A DNA stretch of 64,000 nt from CATZDY01 sp045599035 (GTDB lineage Bacteria; Bacillota; Desulfotomaculia; Desulfotomaculales; Desulfocucumaceae), in assembly GCA_045599035.1 (NCBI GenBank), contig JAZRVI010000032.1, forward strand, positions 44,418-108,417, read 5' to 3'. A program made the position numbers and the translations under genes. Positions 43,252 to 51,586 of the stretch are shown in pieces. Position 1 is the first letter of the stretch; the number at the start of each line of letters is the position of its first letter. Below the pieces are notes generated by a model. The model was not told where the DNA came from and searched no databases. It saw nothing but the letters and a program-made list of their open reading frames with translations.

Positions 43252-43791
43252 TTAAAACGGCCATAAAACCTCAATGTTTTCCCAATCCTCCTGTTCCCGC
43301 TCCCGTGAATCCTCTGCCACCAAAATTTTAATTCTTTCATCTTTGAGCAGCTCTTGCCAGACCAAAGCGGCCATTTCAATAAATTCCTTTTGCAAAGGCC
43401 GTCTTTCTTCAATCAAAGGGCATTTATAAGGCAGGTTCATGGTTTCATAAATCAAAATCCAGCTTCCATCCAGCAGCAAATGAGGAGTCACAGGAAACAG
43501 ACGGCAGCTTAAAGGCCGCTTATTCCGGGGACAGGGGCGAGTGCAAATCATAAAATAAACCGAACCCTGCCATTCAGCCGGAAAGTCAAACAGGCGGCAA
43601 TCATGCTTTTCCATCACCAGCCAATCTTCCTGCCCGCTGAACATCACTTCTTCCCCCGGAAATAAATACATACCCAAGGTTTTGCCTTCCTGAGCCTGGC
43701 AGCAAATACTTTGACACAATTCGCCGCAATCCTGAGCCAGCGGAGTTACCTCGGCACTAATTTTATATAGCCACGGATAATCAATTTTCAA
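43252..43791 (-). CDS. Cysteine-rich protein of unknown function
   Basis: The 179-residue protein starts at a TTG (43791) after AAAGGAAAG; a longer frame would cover the end of the next gene. Cysteines occur at about 22, 26, 30, 31, 65, 83, 87 and 96, in patterns C-x3-C-x3-CC and CTRPCPRNKRPLSC. The layout recalls YkgJ-like metal-binding proteins but I could not confirm it. It overlaps the upstream gene by 11 bp, so the two are translated together. It probably binds iron or zinc. Confidence 0.7.
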   Translation of the reverse strand: MKIDYPWLYKISAEVTPLAQDCGELCQSICCQAQEGKTLGMYLFPGEEVMFSGQEDWLVMEKHDCRLFDFPAEWQGSVYFMICTRPCPRNKRPLSCRLFPVTPHLLLDGSWILIYETMNLPYKCPLIEERRPLQKEFIEMAALVWQELLKDERIKILVAEDSREREQEDWENIEVLWPF

Positions 43792-44518
43792 GATCAGCTT
43801 TCCTTTCCAGCAAAATTGCCTTTTTAACCGGCTGGGCAATATTCAGCCAAAATTCATCCAGATCCGTCAGATCCCCGGCTTGGGCGATTAATTGAGCAGT
43901 AGCCGTCAAATCCAGGTTGATTTGATGCCGCATAGCCATTTGGCGGACAAAAATTGCGGCCATAGATTGAGGTGTACTGACCCCTTCATCAATAAAGCCT
44001 TGAAAAATTTCCAGAGAACGAGCAATATTTTCCCAGGGACAAACAAAAAATTCGGCCAAAGCCGGAATAAGCTGCTGTTTTACTTCAGAATCGGCCAAAG
44101 CCTGGAAAATCTTTTGGCCATAAGCCCCTTGCTGACTCACCCAAATTTCAATGGCCATTTCAACTATATTATGACCTTTCCACCAGGCCATTTCAGGCGG
44201 AATCCCCAAGGCAATGGTTTCCTTTTCAATCAAACGGGATTTGGCAAAACAATAGCCCTTTTCAAAATCCAGGTATTTTTCATCACCGTAATAATCCAGC
44301 CCCTGGGGATCATTACCATGGGTGGCCACTCCTAAAGCAAATTCAGCTTGAAGCGGCTTTTTCCATTCCCGCAGAAGCCGCCGTCCGCAGGCATGGGAAA
44401 ATTCCCGGCTAATCCCGGCTACTCCGGCCACATCCGGAAAAATACAGCCCAAAATAAAAGCAGGTGAATCCAACTCAAAAAGCTTTTGGGCAAAATAAAG
44501 ATGGGTTTTGGGATACAT
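43781..44518 (-). CDS. Putative zinc-dependent phospholipase C-like protein
   Basis: The 245-residue, mainly helical protein starts MYPKTHLYFAQKLFELDSPAF and places His and Asp residues in the order His6, SHACG, THGNDPQGLDYYGD and KGHNIVEMAIE, which resembles zinc-dependent phospholipase C-like proteins of Bacillota. No signal peptide is present, so it is likely cytoplasmic. It is followed by the Cys-rich gene with 11-bp overlap and preceded by terC 20 bp away. The activity is a guess from the residue pattern. Confidence 0.6.
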   Translation of the reverse strand: MYPKTHLYFAQKLFELDSPAFILGCIFPDVAGVAGISREFSHACGRRLLREWKKPLQAEFALGVATHGNDPQGLDYYGDEKYLDFEKGYCFAKSRLIEKETIALGIPPEMAWWKGHNIVEMAIEIWVSQQGAYGQKIFQALADSEVKQQLIPALAEFFVCPWENIARSLEIFQGFIDEGVSTPQSMAAIFVRQMAMRHQINLDLTATAQLIAQAGDLTDLDEFWLNIAQPVKKAILLERKADLEN

Positions 44519-44538
44519 ATAAACCTCCTTTCAGACTG

Positions 44539-45210
44539 TCAAAAAGATTTATTCTGACCGGCTCGTTTTCCCCCCATAACAACCAAAACAGCCATTAACA
44601 TAGGCCAGGACCAAAGCAAAAGCCCGCTTAAAGCCGGAAGATAATTTTGACACAACTGCCAAACCTGGGGATCGTGAATAATCATGTCGCCCCCTGTCCA
44701 GCCCAAAATCCCGGCTCCCAAATAAGTCAGAAACTTAAATTTTTCCATCAACCGCAACAGCAGAGAGCTGCAAAAAAGCATAATGGGAATGGAAATGGCC
44801 AGTCCCAGGATTAACAAAATCCAATGCCCGTCGGCCAAAGCCGCCACCGCCAAAACATTATCCAGGCTCATAATCAAATCGGTCACCAGAATTATTCTGA
44901 TGGCCTGCCCCAGTCCTTCAGCCTGCTTGAGGGATTGGGTTGACTCGTCATTCCGCAGCAGCTTACAGGCAATATACAAAAGCAGCAGACCGCCCAAAGC
45001 GTGCAGCCAGGGCCAATTCAACACCAAAGAAAGCACGGCCACCAAAAAAATCCGCAAAGCTACTGCTCCCATCGTTCCCCAAAAAACCGCCTTTTTTTTC
45101 AGCTCATCCGGCAGGTTTTTGCTGACCAAAGCAATCAGCACCGCATTATCTCCGCTCAAAATCAAATTAACCAAAACAATTTCCAAAAATATACCTAGCA
45201 TAACCCTCAT
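44539..45210 (-). CDS. TerC-family membrane protein (YjbE type)
   Basis: The protein of about 223 residues has 7 hydrophobic segments and the two TerC signatures NLILSGDNAVLIALVSKNL (about 15-33) and TDLIMSLDNVLAVAALADG (about 110-128), each with the metal-contacting acidic residues. TerC relatives export manganese or support metal loading of exported enzymes. The ATG at 45210 has poor ribosome-site support; 45216 and 45201 are alternatives. No yybP-ykoY riboswitch fits in the 44-bp space upstream. Confidence 0.9.
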   Translation of the reverse strand: MRVMLGIFLEIVLVNLILSGDNAVLIALVSKNLPDELKKKAVFWGTMGAVALRIFLVAVLSLVLNWPWLHALGGLLLLYIACKLLRNDESTQSLKQAEGLGQAIRIILVTDLIMSLDNVLAVAALADGHWILLILGLAISIPIMLFCSSLLLRLMEKFKFLTYLGAGILGWTGGDMIIHDPQVWQLCQNYLPALSGLLLWSWPMLMAVLVVMGGKRAGQNKSF

Positions 45211-45260
45211 CCCCACTTTTAGATCTGGTTCAGATTATGCTTGCTTTTTGGGGAAAAGAA

Positions 45261-46616
45261 CTATTGGCGATAAAGCTTGCGAGTCGTCAGGCAGAACAAG
45301 GTAAAGGTAGTGCAGGTGGCAATTATATCAGCAATGGGTTCGGCCACCAAAACAGCAAAGACCTTATCTTCCATAAAATAAGGCAAAATATAAATCAAGG
45401 GAATCAGCAAAACCAATTTCCGCCAAATTGCCATAATTAATCCCTGCTTGGCTTGACCCAGGGAAATAAAGGTTTGCTGACAGGCCATTTGAATGCCCAA
45501 AATAAACAGACCGGCCAGATAAATCCGAATCGCCCAAATTGATTTGGCCTGCAAAACCGGATCGCTGGTAAAAATCTTAATCAGGAAGCCAGGGCTTAAC
45601 ATGATTACCAGCCAGCAGATAACCGATACCAAAATGGAAATTTGCAGCACCAGCCGAAAAGCCCGCTGAACCCGCTGATAATTTTTGGCTCCATAATTAA
45701 AACTGATAATGGGCTGAGAAGCTTTGGTCAAACCGCCCAAAGGCAGAAAGACCATTTGACGGACGGTGCTTAAAATGGTCATGGCTCCCACCGCCAAATC
45801 CCCACCGTAATGCTGCAAAGAGGTATTAAAGCTAAGGCTTAAAAGGGCTTCGGTGCTTCGCATGACAAAGGGAGCGGCTCCCAAAGCAAGAACCGGCTTT
45901 AAAATGCTCTTGACTGGCCGCAAATAAGCCTTTTGCAGCTTCCAATTGGTTCTTTTGCCACGCAAAAAAGCAATTACCCAAAATGCTGAAACCGCCTGAG
46001 AAATTACGGTTGCCCAAGCTGCTCCCTTAACTCCCCAGCCCAAACCAAAAATAAACCAGGGATCCAAAAGACAATTAAGAAGCGCCCCGATAACTACTGT
46101 GTACATTCCAATTTTAGCAAAGCCCTGAGCATTGATAAAATTATTCATGCCCAAGGTAACCAGAGTAAAGACGGTTCCCAGCAAATAGATTTTCAAATAA
46201 TCCGCCGCATAAGGCAAGGTTATGGAGCTGGCTCCCAACAGCCGGAGCAAAGGCTCGCAAAACCAATAAAAGCCCGCACTTAAAGCGAAGGATAAAATTA
46301 TCAAAGCCAGCAAACAGGAACCCATAATCCGTTCGGCTTCCTGATTATTCTGCCGTCCCATAGCCATGGAAGCCAAAGGAGCCCCTCCGCTGCCAATCAG
46401 TTCAGCAAAAGCCAGAATAAACACAATAATGGGCAGGCTAATTCCTACCCCGGTCAAGGCATCAGTTCCCACCCTGGAAATATGGCCAATAAAAATTCGG
46501 TCAACTACATTATATAAAATACTAACTAATTGAGCTAAAATGCTGGGAACAGCCAATCTAAGCAATATTTTTCCAATTTGATCTGTATCCAGATTGCTAA
46601 CCGTTTTAATCGGCAC
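45261..46616 (-). CDS. MATE-family efflux transporter
   Basis: The 451-residue protein has 12 membrane helices and the MATE start IGKILLRLAVPSILAQLVSILYNVVDRIFIGHI, with the second-half repeat LSLSFNTSLQHYGGDLAVGAMTIL. It is a cation-coupled multidrug exporter of the NorM/DinF superfamily. It follows the TolC-like gene but a terminator lies between them. It precedes terC by 44 bp in the same direction. The substrate is unknown. Confidence 0.93.
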   Translation of the reverse strand: MPIKTVSNLDTDQIGKILLRLAVPSILAQLVSILYNVVDRIFIGHISRVGTDALTGVGISLPIIVFILAFAELIGSGGAPLASMAMGRQNNQEAERIMGSCLLALIILSFALSAGFYWFCEPLLRLLGASSITLPYAADYLKIYLLGTVFTLVTLGMNNFINAQGFAKIGMYTVVIGALLNCLLDPWFIFGLGWGVKGAAWATVISQAVSAFWVIAFLRGKRTNWKLQKAYLRPVKSILKPVLALGAAPFVMRSTEALLSLSFNTSLQHYGGDLAVGAMTILSTVRQMVFLPLGGLTKASQPIISFNYGAKNYQRVQRAFRLVLQISILVSVICWLVIMLSPGFLIKIFTSDPVLQAKSIWAIRIYLAGLFILGIQMACQQTFISLGQAKQGLIMAIWRKLVLLIPLIYILPYFMEDKVFAVLVAEPIADIIATCTTFTLFCLTTRKLYRQ

Positions 46617-46706
46617 TTAATTTCCCTTCTTTACCTGATTCCTTGGATATACCTAATTATACACTATGCAAGCCATTATCACAAGCAAACCGCATACCCA
46701 ATTAAA

Positions 46707-46751
46707 AAAGAGAAGCTGTCCCGACCTGTTCGGCCGGGAACTCCTCTTTTG
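46707..46751 (-). terminator. Terminator after the TolC-like gene
   Basis: An imperfect hairpin (aaaagag ... tcccg / cggga ... ctctttt) is followed on the minus strand by a T-rich run. It lies between the TolC-like gene and MATE. Confidence 0.75.
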
Positions 46752-46782
46752 TGAAAAGTAAATACTGAATTTTCCAAATCAA

Positions 46783-47835
46783 TTAAAAAATCTGATCACC
46801 CTGTAAAACCTGATATTTGGCAACATCCAAAGCATGGTTTAAAATGGTGCTGTAAACCGTAAGTTCTGCACCTAATTGAGCATAATTCAGGTTATCCAAA
46901 GTATTTTGGGTACACATTCCAGCCTTGTAATTAATGGAACCCACCGTAAAATTTTGTTGAGCTGAAGTCAAGCTTTCCAAAGCAGAATAATAATTTTGTT
47001 CATCCGTCTTAATGGTGTTATACAGACTCCGCACACTATCCTCAACATTGGTTTCAGTAGCATTCACCTTAATTTGAGCTGCATGTTTCTGGTAAAGTAA
47101 ATCATCATAGTCATACCGATTTTGGCTGTCGTTCATCTGTTCTTGAATTAAGGCAATTGATTCAACAGTCTGCCAGAGTACCAGACTGGTATCTTTGGCT
47201 CGATCCATATCGGCGGCTATGCTGTCGGTCTTAAATTCTGTAAAGGTAATTTCATCAGTTAAAATGGGGCGAGCGTCCGGTTTTAAGCCTACCAGAGAAT
47301 TAAAAGTTAAATAAGCTGATTCCAAATTGGTTTCGGCGGTATCAACTGCCGTTTGAGCTGTCTGATAAGTGTTTTTTTGAGTGTTATAATCGCTCTGGGA
47401 CAACATTCCGCAGAGATTTTTCTGACTGGCAAGGTTCAAATTGGAATAGGCCAGCTTTTCATAGGCTTTGGCCAGCTCCAGTTTTTTTTCGGCCAGCATA
47501 ACATTTATATAAGCCCCATAAACTGAAGACTGCATTTGCAAAATCGCATCACTATAGGTTTTTTTGGAATTATCATACTCGTATTGACTGTTTATATAAC
47601 CAAATTCAGTAGTTTCATCGTGCTGATATTTATCCATAGTGCTGTCCATGGAGTTTTTATAACGATCCACATTAACCTGGCCGGCCTGCAGGCTTTTGCT
47701 GCTTTCCACAGCCATGGTATAAGCTTCGCTCATGGTCAAGCTTATTTCATCATCTGCCAAAGCTGCTGTTGAGGTCATCAAAAGGCAGATTGCCATTACA
47801 AAGGAGAGGATTTTGCTTTTTATATTTTTTATCAT
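46783..47835 (-). CDS. TolC-family outer-membrane-efflux-like protein
   Basis: The 350-residue protein starts at the ATG 47835 (GGGAGG 8 bp upstream) with a signal peptide ending STAALA-DD. The rest is long helical segments with heptad spacing (ISLTMSEAYTMAVESSKSLQAGQ at the start, paired repeats around residues 45-190 and 220-345), as in TolC-like proteins. In diderm bacteria these form the outer tunnel; related proteins also occur in some monoderm Clostridia where their role is unclear. It follows the envelope protein by 85 bp and probably shares its transcript. Confidence 0.82.
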   Translation of the reverse strand: MIKNIKSKILSFVMAICLLMTSTAALADDEISLTMSEAYTMAVESSKSLQAGQVNVDRYKNSMDSTMDKYQHDETTEFGYINSQYEYDNSKKTYSDAILQMQSSVYGAYINVMLAEKKLELAKAYEKLAYSNLNLASQKNLCGMLSQSDYNTQKNTYQTAQTAVDTAETNLESAYLTFNSLVGLKPDARPILTDEITFTEFKTDSIAADMDRAKDTSLVLWQTVESIALIQEQMNDSQNRYDYDDLLYQKHAAQIKVNATETNVEDSVRSLYNTIKTDEQNYYSALESLTSAQQNFTVGSINYKAGMCTQNTLDNLNYAQLGAELTVYSTILNHALDVAKYQVLQGDQIF

Positions 47836-47920
47836 AAATGCCTCCCAATTAGAAAGACCGATCCGGGTTTTGCAACCCGGCTCGGCCTTAATTAATTTCA
47901 AGCTTTAGAATCAACCAAGC

Positions 47921-50503
47921 TTATTCGGCAACAGTGCCACTGCTGGTAGCAGCATCAGTTGCTTCAACAGTTTCGTCAACAGTTTCGTCAACGGCAGGAG
48001 CAGGTGCTGCAACGGTCAGAGCATCGGTATCAGTACCCTGCGGACAGATGGTTACAGTCTGAGAACCAGCATTCCAGCTAATATCATAACCGAATTGTTC
48101 GCACATTTCTCTTACCGGCAGATAAACCCGACCGTCTTTGTTTTCAGCAACGGTACCCGGATTGTCTTCGTCCAGAATAACTTTTACGCCATTAACGGTC
48201 ATGTAGTCGCTGTTGACAGCAATCTGTAATACAACACCATTTTTGGACAGGGTTACGGTTTTCAGGTTTACATCCCAAATGATGTTAGGTCCGGTGATTC
48301 CGAGAGCGTCAGCAACATAACGGACGGGCAGCATGGTCCGGCCATTGCTGATGTACGGAGCAGCATCCATGGTGAGGCTTTCGTCATTCACGGTGTAGGT
48401 AGTGCTTCCGATAACGAAAGTGCTGATAGTAGATTTTGTTTCAGAAGAATCATCAGCAGGAGTGGTGCAGACTGCGATTACATCTTCAGCAGCAGTAGTT
48501 ACGGAATTGAAGATTTTGCCTTCGCTCAATTTCAGACCTTTTTTGCCATTGAAGTAATAGTAATTGCTATCAATATAACCGAGGTCTTCCAGATAACTTT
48601 CTACTTCGTCTACATCATTACACTGCAGAACGCCGTCACCTTTAACCTGCAATTTGATATTGCCTTCGGCTACGGTCCGGTTTACAGTAATGAATACATC
48701 GCTGATGGTAAGGGTAGAAGCTTTGGCACTCTGACCATCAATAGCAATGTTCAGATCCTGATCGTCATTGACAGTTTTGGTGTTAACTTCGTCCAAATCC
48801 AAATCACCGGCAGTTACTTTAACAGTCGGGGTGGAGCTGAAGCTTACGCCGTCGGGCAGATGCAGAACAACATCTTTATTGTCGATAAATACTTCTTTAG
48901 CATTTTCAGCTACAGTAATGCTGCCAATTTCCTGAGCATATTTACCAATACCAACGGTAACGGCTTTGCTTACAGTCAGGGTAACCGGAGCAACTACTTC
49001 AGCCAGAGTAACTTCTCCGTTCACGCCTTCGCTGCCGCCCAGAGTTACAACAACATCACCAGTAAAGTTAGGAGAAGCTACGATTTGCATTCCATCAAAG
49101 GAGAAGGAAGCTTCTTTTTTGCTGTCGCTACCAGAAATAACTTTAAACTTGGCAGTTCTGCCGCTGTCACTGAAGCCATTGAATTCAAATTTGTGACCTT
49201 TGCTGCTGATGGTGGTCGGCAGTTCAGTCCAGTAGCAGCCCTGAGGCAGAGTCAGGTTTAAGGTACGATTGTTATTCAAGCTGTTAGCTACGGATTCATC
49301 CAAATCAAATTCGCCGAAATCCTGATCCAACTGACCAGCAATGATGGTGGTAGTTTTGGTTACTTTGGCATTCAGGCCGTAATCACCATAGGTCAAACCA
49401 ACAAAGTTGTTGTTGTCCAAATCGGTATCGCCTTTGGCAGTAGCATCAATAGTTACATCGCCTTCAGATACTTTGCTGGAATCGTCAACAGTTACACCGT
49501 CTTTGATGTCGATTCTCAGAGCAGAAGTACTGTCCTGGAATTTATCAAAGTTCAAATACATTTCCCGCATATTGGAGGAATATTCAATAAAGTTTAAAGC
49601 AGGATAATCAGTCAGAACATCACCTGCACCGTATTGGTGTCCGGGGATGCTTGTATCCATGATTTTACCGGAAACGATTTTGGCTTCGGCATCGCCGTTC
49701 CAAAGCAAGCCGGAAGGCAATTTGTAAGCCAGGGATCTTTTAACAGTATCAATGGATCCTTCAACAGTTTCACTTACTCTAAATTCTACCAAATTGCTGT
49801 AGCTGGTTCCATCTTCAGTGATGGTCGGTTTATTGGTAGATTTGGTGGTTACCATGCCGGATTTTACTACAGCAATGGTTTTGCCGCCGGTGGCCATGAA
49901 GCCGCCGCCAGATTCTTCGATTTCCAGAGGTACATTACCTTCATAACCGCTTTCAACATAAATTGCACCGAAATGCAGCTCGAAGTAAGCACCGTATTCA
50001 TCAGTATACTCATCAAAATCATCTTCTACAACTAACTGAATTTCATAATCACTGATTTGGCTGATTGCAAACGGAGAATCTTCTTCAGCAGCCATGTAGT
50101 CAAACAGAGCATTATAGTTGCCATCATAAGTTTCCGGGATTCTGATATAGTTGCCATCTTTATCCCCAATGATGTAATTGCTGGCATTAGCCTGAACAGC
50201 CGCCCATTCGTCATCGTTCATCACATAATAATCGTCTGCGTCAGATTCATCGCCGGTATTATGCTCGGTGACAAACTGAAAACCGTTGGGCAGAGATAAA
50301 GTAGCTTCATCGCTGCCATTCAAACGACCGGAATTTAATTCCATAGACACAGTACCCAGGGTTGCTACTTCATCGTCACCGACGGTGGGGGTACTGAAGA
50401 CATCCAAGGTATTGGATGCAAGAGCAACGCTGGGAATCATGCAGGCCAGCATTGCCAAGGTTAAGACTATTGCAAAACCTTTTTTTGTGCGTTTAAACAA
50501 CAC
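47921..50503 (-). CDS. Large secreted envelope protein with copper-amine-oxidase-like C-terminal domain
   Basis: About 860 residues. The GTG at 50503 lies 5 bp after AAAGGAG. Signal peptide FKRTKKGFAIVLTLAMLACM ends in VALAS. The middle (about 60-690) is repetitive beta-rich sequence (units such as VTVGIGKYAQEIGSITVAEN). A copper-amine-oxidase-like domain follows at about 705-830 (SNGRTMLPVRYVADALG and GRVYLPVREMCEQFGYDISW), then an acidic Val/Thr/Ala tail. Such proteins coat or stalk the cell surface. A truncated paralogue and a duplicated leader lie upstream. The leader is about 300 nt. Confidence 0.85.
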   Translation of the reverse strand: MLFKRTKKGFAIVLTLAMLACMIPSVALASNTLDVFSTPTVGDDEVATLGTVSMELNSGRLNGSDEATLSLPNGFQFVTEHNTGDESDADDYYVMNDDEWAAVQANASNYIIGDKDGNYIRIPETYDGNYNALFDYMAAEEDSPFAISQISDYEIQLVVEDDFDEYTDEYGAYFELHFGAIYVESGYEGNVPLEIEESGGGFMATGGKTIAVVKSGMVTTKSTNKPTITEDGTSYSNLVEFRVSETVEGSIDTVKRSLAYKLPSGLLWNGDAEAKIVSGKIMDTSIPGHQYGAGDVLTDYPALNFIEYSSNMREMYLNFDKFQDSTSALRIDIKDGVTVDDSSKVSEGDVTIDATAKGDTDLDNNNFVGLTYGDYGLNAKVTKTTTIIAGQLDQDFGEFDLDESVANSLNNNRTLNLTLPQGCYWTELPTTISSKGHKFEFNGFSDSGRTAKFKVISGSDSKKEASFSFDGMQIVASPNFTGDVVVTLGGSEGVNGEVTLAEVVAPVTLTVSKAVTVGIGKYAQEIGSITVAENAKEVFIDNKDVVLHLPDGVSFSSTPTVKVTAGDLDLDEVNTKTVNDDQDLNIAIDGQSAKASTLTISDVFITVNRTVAEGNIKLQVKGDGVLQCNDVDEVESYLEDLGYIDSNYYYFNGKKGLKLSEGKIFNSVTTAAEDVIAVCTTPADDSSETKSTISTFVIGSTTYTVNDESLTMDAAPYISNGRTMLPVRYVADALGITGPNIIWDVNLKTVTLSKNGVVLQIAVNSDYMTVNGVKVILDEDNPGTVAENKDGRVYLPVREMCEQFGYDISWNAGSQTVTICPQGTDTDALTVAAPAPAVDETVDETVEATDAATSSGTVAE

Positions 50504-50865
50504 AACCACTCCTTTATAAATTTTTTTGGTGCCAATTTAAGGGATGGCTCCCATTTTGGCCATCATCATGCAATGATTCTGACCGTCTTTTAAGGCGACA
50601 GCCTCATCTGAGCAGGAAAACCGCCAACAGCCTTTCCCCGAACTTCCAAAGAAAAGCAGCCGCAGTCAGGCTTTCCCAACTTCCTGCCCTGTTAGACAAT
50701 GGTTTTTTTGAAAAGGTTCCCGGTAAAAAAGATTTTTTTGGCAAAGAAAAGAAGATCTGCTCCACGCCGCAAGCTTCTTATGCCGCTAGAAATAAAAGAG
50801 GCCGGGAGCATCCTTGAGAGGACACACCCGGCCATTTCAGATTAGCCTGTTAAACAGCCTAAAGG
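50504..50865 (-). repeat. First copy of the duplicated leader/terminator region
   Basis: This 362-bp stretch is the leader of the envelope-protein gene. It has a GC-rich middle (50580-50690) that may fold, the sequence GTTAGACAATGG, a run CCCGG|TAAAAAAG at 50721-50731, and a copy of the ppdK terminator hairpin at 50800-50833. Most of it is repeated at 51124-51590. The CCCGG|T join is the empty site for the mini-element that interrupts the second copy. Confidence 0.8.
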
Positions 50866-51123
50866 TTACTTTACCGCTGGCTGAAGTTCATAGTTACAGA
50901 TTTCGCTGACCTTGAACCAGTCTGGGGGAGGAACGGGGAGAGACACAGCTTCATTGCTGTCATGCAAACGACCGGAATTTAACTCCATAGATACAGTACT
51001 CAAGGCTGCTGCTTCATCGTCACCGAGGGTATTGGATGCAAGAGCAACGCTGGGAATCATGCAGGCCAGCATTGCCAAGGTTAAGACTATTGCAAAACCT
51101 TTTTTTGTGCGTCTAAACAACAC
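50866..51123 (-). pseudogene. Truncated paralogue of the envelope-protein gene
   Basis: From the GTG at 51123 the frame repeats the signal peptide of the 47921-50503 gene almost exactly (FRRTKKGFAIVLTLAMLACM) and then SMELNSGRLHDSNEAVSLP. It soon departs: an internal deletion joins it to a degenerate copy of the ISDYEIQLVV region (EICNYELQPAVK), then a stop. The product of about 85 residues has lost all mature domains. The ribosome site has decayed from AAAGGAG to AAAGAAG. It is a tandem duplicate remnant. Confidence 0.8.
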
Positions 51124-51238
51124 AACCACTTCTTTATAAATTTTTTTTGGTGCCAATTTAAGGGGTGACTCTCATTTTGGCCATATCACCTCTTAGATAC
51201 TTCCCCGTTAGACAATGGTTTTTTGAAAAGGTTCCCGG

Positions 51239-51460
51239 GTGAACTACTCGGCAATAAATTGCCGAGCTTCTTGCTTCAACCACTACTGCTTGGCTAACAT
51301 AATCGTTAGTACAAGTCTTACACAATGTCCACAAGCGTTAGGTTTGGCTGGTTCCCAGCCTACCATGTATTTGAGTGTATCATATTTTGATGCCCTGTGC
51401 AAGCAAAAAAATAGGTGCGTTCATCTCGGCTTTAAAAAGCCGAGTTTCCTTGCACCAACA
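51239..51460 (-). mobile_element. IS200/IS605-like mini-element, copy B
   Basis: Inverted copy of 6772-7002: on the minus strand it starts TGTTGGTGCAAGGAAA, has the inner stem CTCGGCTT/AAGCCGAG, ATGAACGCACC, ATCAAAATATGATAC, then TTGAAGCAAGAAGCTC, a perfect stem (cggcaat / attgccg) and AGTAGTTCAC. Its stems are better preserved than those of copy A. It interrupts a duplicated region whose other copy (50721-50731) shows the uninterrupted sequence, with no target duplication visible. Confidence 0.75.
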
Positions 51461-51536
51461 ACAAAAAAGATTTTTTTGGAAAGAGGAAAAGATCCGCTCC
51501 ACGCCGCAAGCTTCTTATGCCGCTCCAAATAAAAGA

Positions 51537-51570
51537 GGCCGGGAGCATCCTTGAGAGGACACACCCGGCC
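51537..51570 (-). terminator. ppdK terminator
   Basis: GGCCGGG / CCCGGCC stem followed by TCTTTTATTT on the minus strand, 17 bp after the ppdK stop. A near-identical second copy is at 50800-50833. Confidence 0.88.
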
Positions 51571-51586
51571 GTTTCAGATTAGCCTG

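Larger units (their letters stand above)
51124..51586 (-). repeat. Second copy of the duplicated leader/terminator region
   Basis: The stretch repeats the 50504-50865 region but lacks about 115 bp of its GC-rich middle. It is interrupted at 51238/51239 by mini-element B and resumes with AAAAAAGATTTTTTTGG. It ends with the real ppdK terminator (51537-51570). There is no gene here. Confidence 0.8.

Noticed and set aside
44540..45270. Manganese (yybP-ykoY) riboswitch before terC
   Set aside because: Only 44-50 bp lie between MATE and terC, too short for the aptamer, and none of its loops is visible.
50580..50690. c-di-GMP riboswitch in the envelope-protein leader
   Set aside because: The conserved aptamer cores were not found; the stretch is kept only as an unassigned GC-rich leader.
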